This document shows, one piece after another, positions 4,708 through 5,549 of a stretch of 5,549 bases of DNA (position 1 is its first letter; the number at the start of each line of letters is the position of its first letter). The notes under the pieces were generated by a model. The model saw only the letters and a list, made by a program, of their open reading frames with translations. It made no database searches and was not told where the DNA came from. The DNA is from an uncultured Ruminococcus sp. GTDB lineage: Bacteria > Bacillota_A > Clostridia > Oscillospirales > Ruminococcaceae. A program made the position numbers and the translations under genes. The DNA lies in the NCBI GenBank assembly GCA_946629405.1, contig CAMOXW010000182.1, positions 1 to 5,549 on the forward strand, given 5' to 3'.

Positions 4708-5549
4708 ATGACAATTATCGTAACAGGCGGAGCCGGCTTCATAGGCTCAAATTTCGTATTTCATATGCTCAAATCTTATCCGGACTACCGCATAATCTGT
4801 CTGGACAAGCTCACATATGCAGGAAATCTTTCTACACTTGCTCCTGTAATGGACAACCCGAACTTCCGCTTCGTGAAGCTCGACATCTGCGACCGTGAGG
4901 GCGTGTACAAGCTGTTCGAGGAGGAGAAGCCTGACATCGTTGTCAACTTCGCGGCTGAGTCCCACGTTGACCGTTCTATCGAAAATCCGGAGATTTTCCT
5001 TCAGACCAACATTCTCGGAACGCAGGTACTCATGGACGCTTGCAGAAAGTACGGCATTCAGCGCTATCATCAGGATTCCACGGACGAGGTCTACGGCGAC
5101 CTCCCACTCGACAGACCTGACCTTTTCTTCACAGAGGAACCTTCTATCCACACAAGCAGTCCGTACAGCTCGTCAAAGGCTGGTGCTGACCTCCTCGTTA
5201 TGGCATATCACAGAACTTACGGCCTGCCTGTGACAATATCAAGATGTTCAAACAACTACGGCCCCTATCACTTCCCCGAGAAGCTCATTCCGCTTATGAT
5301 AGCAAATGCTCTTAATGATAAGCCACTTCCGGTTTACGGGGAAGGTATCAACGTAAGGGATTGGCTGTATGTAGAAGATCATTGCAAGGCGATCGATCTT
5401 ATAATCCATAATGGCCGCATTGGTGAGGTATATAACGTCGGTGGTCATAATGAGATGAGAAATATCGATATCGTAAAGCTGATTTGCAAGGAACTCGGTA
5501 AGCCTGAAAGCCTTATTACATACGTAACGGACCGTAAGGGACACGACAT
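4708..5549 (+). CDS. rfbB: dTDP-glucose 4,6-dehydratase (3' end beyond the window)
   Basis: This enzyme converts dTDP-glucose to dTDP-4-keto-6-deoxyglucose, the second step towards dTDP-L-rhamnose (RmlB), in the cytoplasm. 280 codons are present; the family is usually about 340-360 residues, so some 60-80 are missing beyond the right edge. It is an extended short-chain dehydrogenase/reductase: GGAGFIGSN (7-15) binds NAD+, Asp33 starts DKLTYAGN, FAAESHVDRS (81-90) is the substrate region, STDEVYG (124-130) holds catalytic Thr125, Asp126 and Glu127, and YSSSK (153-157) is the YxxxK dyad. RCSNNYGPYHFPEKLIP (179-195) is diagnostic for RmlB. ATG at 4708 is 7 bases after AGGAGA (4695-4700). Two oddities: Asp123 directly before STDEVYG, where relatives have Val or Ile, and a change in codon choice near residue 200. 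rfbC and rfbD would be expected downstream. Confidence 0.95.
   Translation, partial: MTIIVTGGAGFIGSNFVFHMLKSYPDYRIICLDKLTYAGNLSTLAPVMDNPNFRFVKLDICDREGVYKLFEEEKPDIVVNFAAESHVDRSIENPEIFLQTNILGTQVLMDACRKYGIQRYHQDSTDEVYGDLPLDRPDLFFTEEPSIHTSSPYSSSKAGADLLVMAYHRTYGLPVTISRCSNNYGPYHFPEKLIPLMIANALNDKPLPVYGEGINVRDWLYVEDHCKAIDLIIHNGRIGEVYNVGGHNEMRNIDIVKLICKELGKPESLITYVTDRKGHD

Overview
The window looks like a piece of a Gram-positive, low-to-moderate-GC Clostridia genome, most plausibly a Ruminococcus-like gut Oscillospiraceae. This is inferred from strong Shine-Dalgarno sites (AGGAGG type), sigma-A promoters close to consensus, intrinsic terminators, codon use, and the style of the encoded proteins. No taxonomic marker gene is present, so the placement is tentative.

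Region 1 (about 1-693) is the tail of a separate transcription unit. It holds the 3' part of a gene entering from the left edge, whose product resembles the C-terminal half of a class II glutamine amidotransferase (Ntn-hydrolase) domain. A 69-residue protein of unknown function follows 11 bases later, and a textbook intrinsic terminator closes the unit with the last stop codon inside its hairpin loop. The style is that of accessory or mobile-element cargo in Clostridia.

Region 2 (694-1109) is an AT-rich gap of about 400 bases without a convincing gene. It carries a candidate promoter, several TGTGA-type motifs and the 5' leader of the next gene. Region 3 (1110-2030) is a monocistronic unit: a membrane phosphoglycosyltransferase of the bacterial sugar transferase family, which loads the first sugar-phosphate onto undecaprenyl phosphate, followed by its own terminator.

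Region 4 (2031-2569) is an unusually elaborate control region. It has two tandem promoters with perfect -35 and -10 hexamers, then about 300 bases of leader containing a 10-bp direct repeat, several possible stems and a candidate 35-codon ORF. Region 5 (2570 to the right edge) is a tightly spaced operon: ugd (UDP-glucose 6-dehydrogenase), rfbA (glucose-1-phosphate thymidylyltransferase) and rfbB (dTDP-glucose 4,6-dehydratase, cut by the window end).

Together, regions 3-5 are the front of a surface or exopolysaccharide locus. The phosphoglycosyltransferase starts the lipid-linked repeat unit, ugd supplies UDP-glucuronate, and rfbA and rfbB begin the dTDP-L-rhamnose pathway. The rest of that pathway (rfbC, rfbD), glycosyltransferases, flippase and polymerase would be expected beyond the right edge. 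The main unexplained element is the double-promoter leader in front of ugd. I found no CRISPR array, tRNA, rRNA or complete mobile element.
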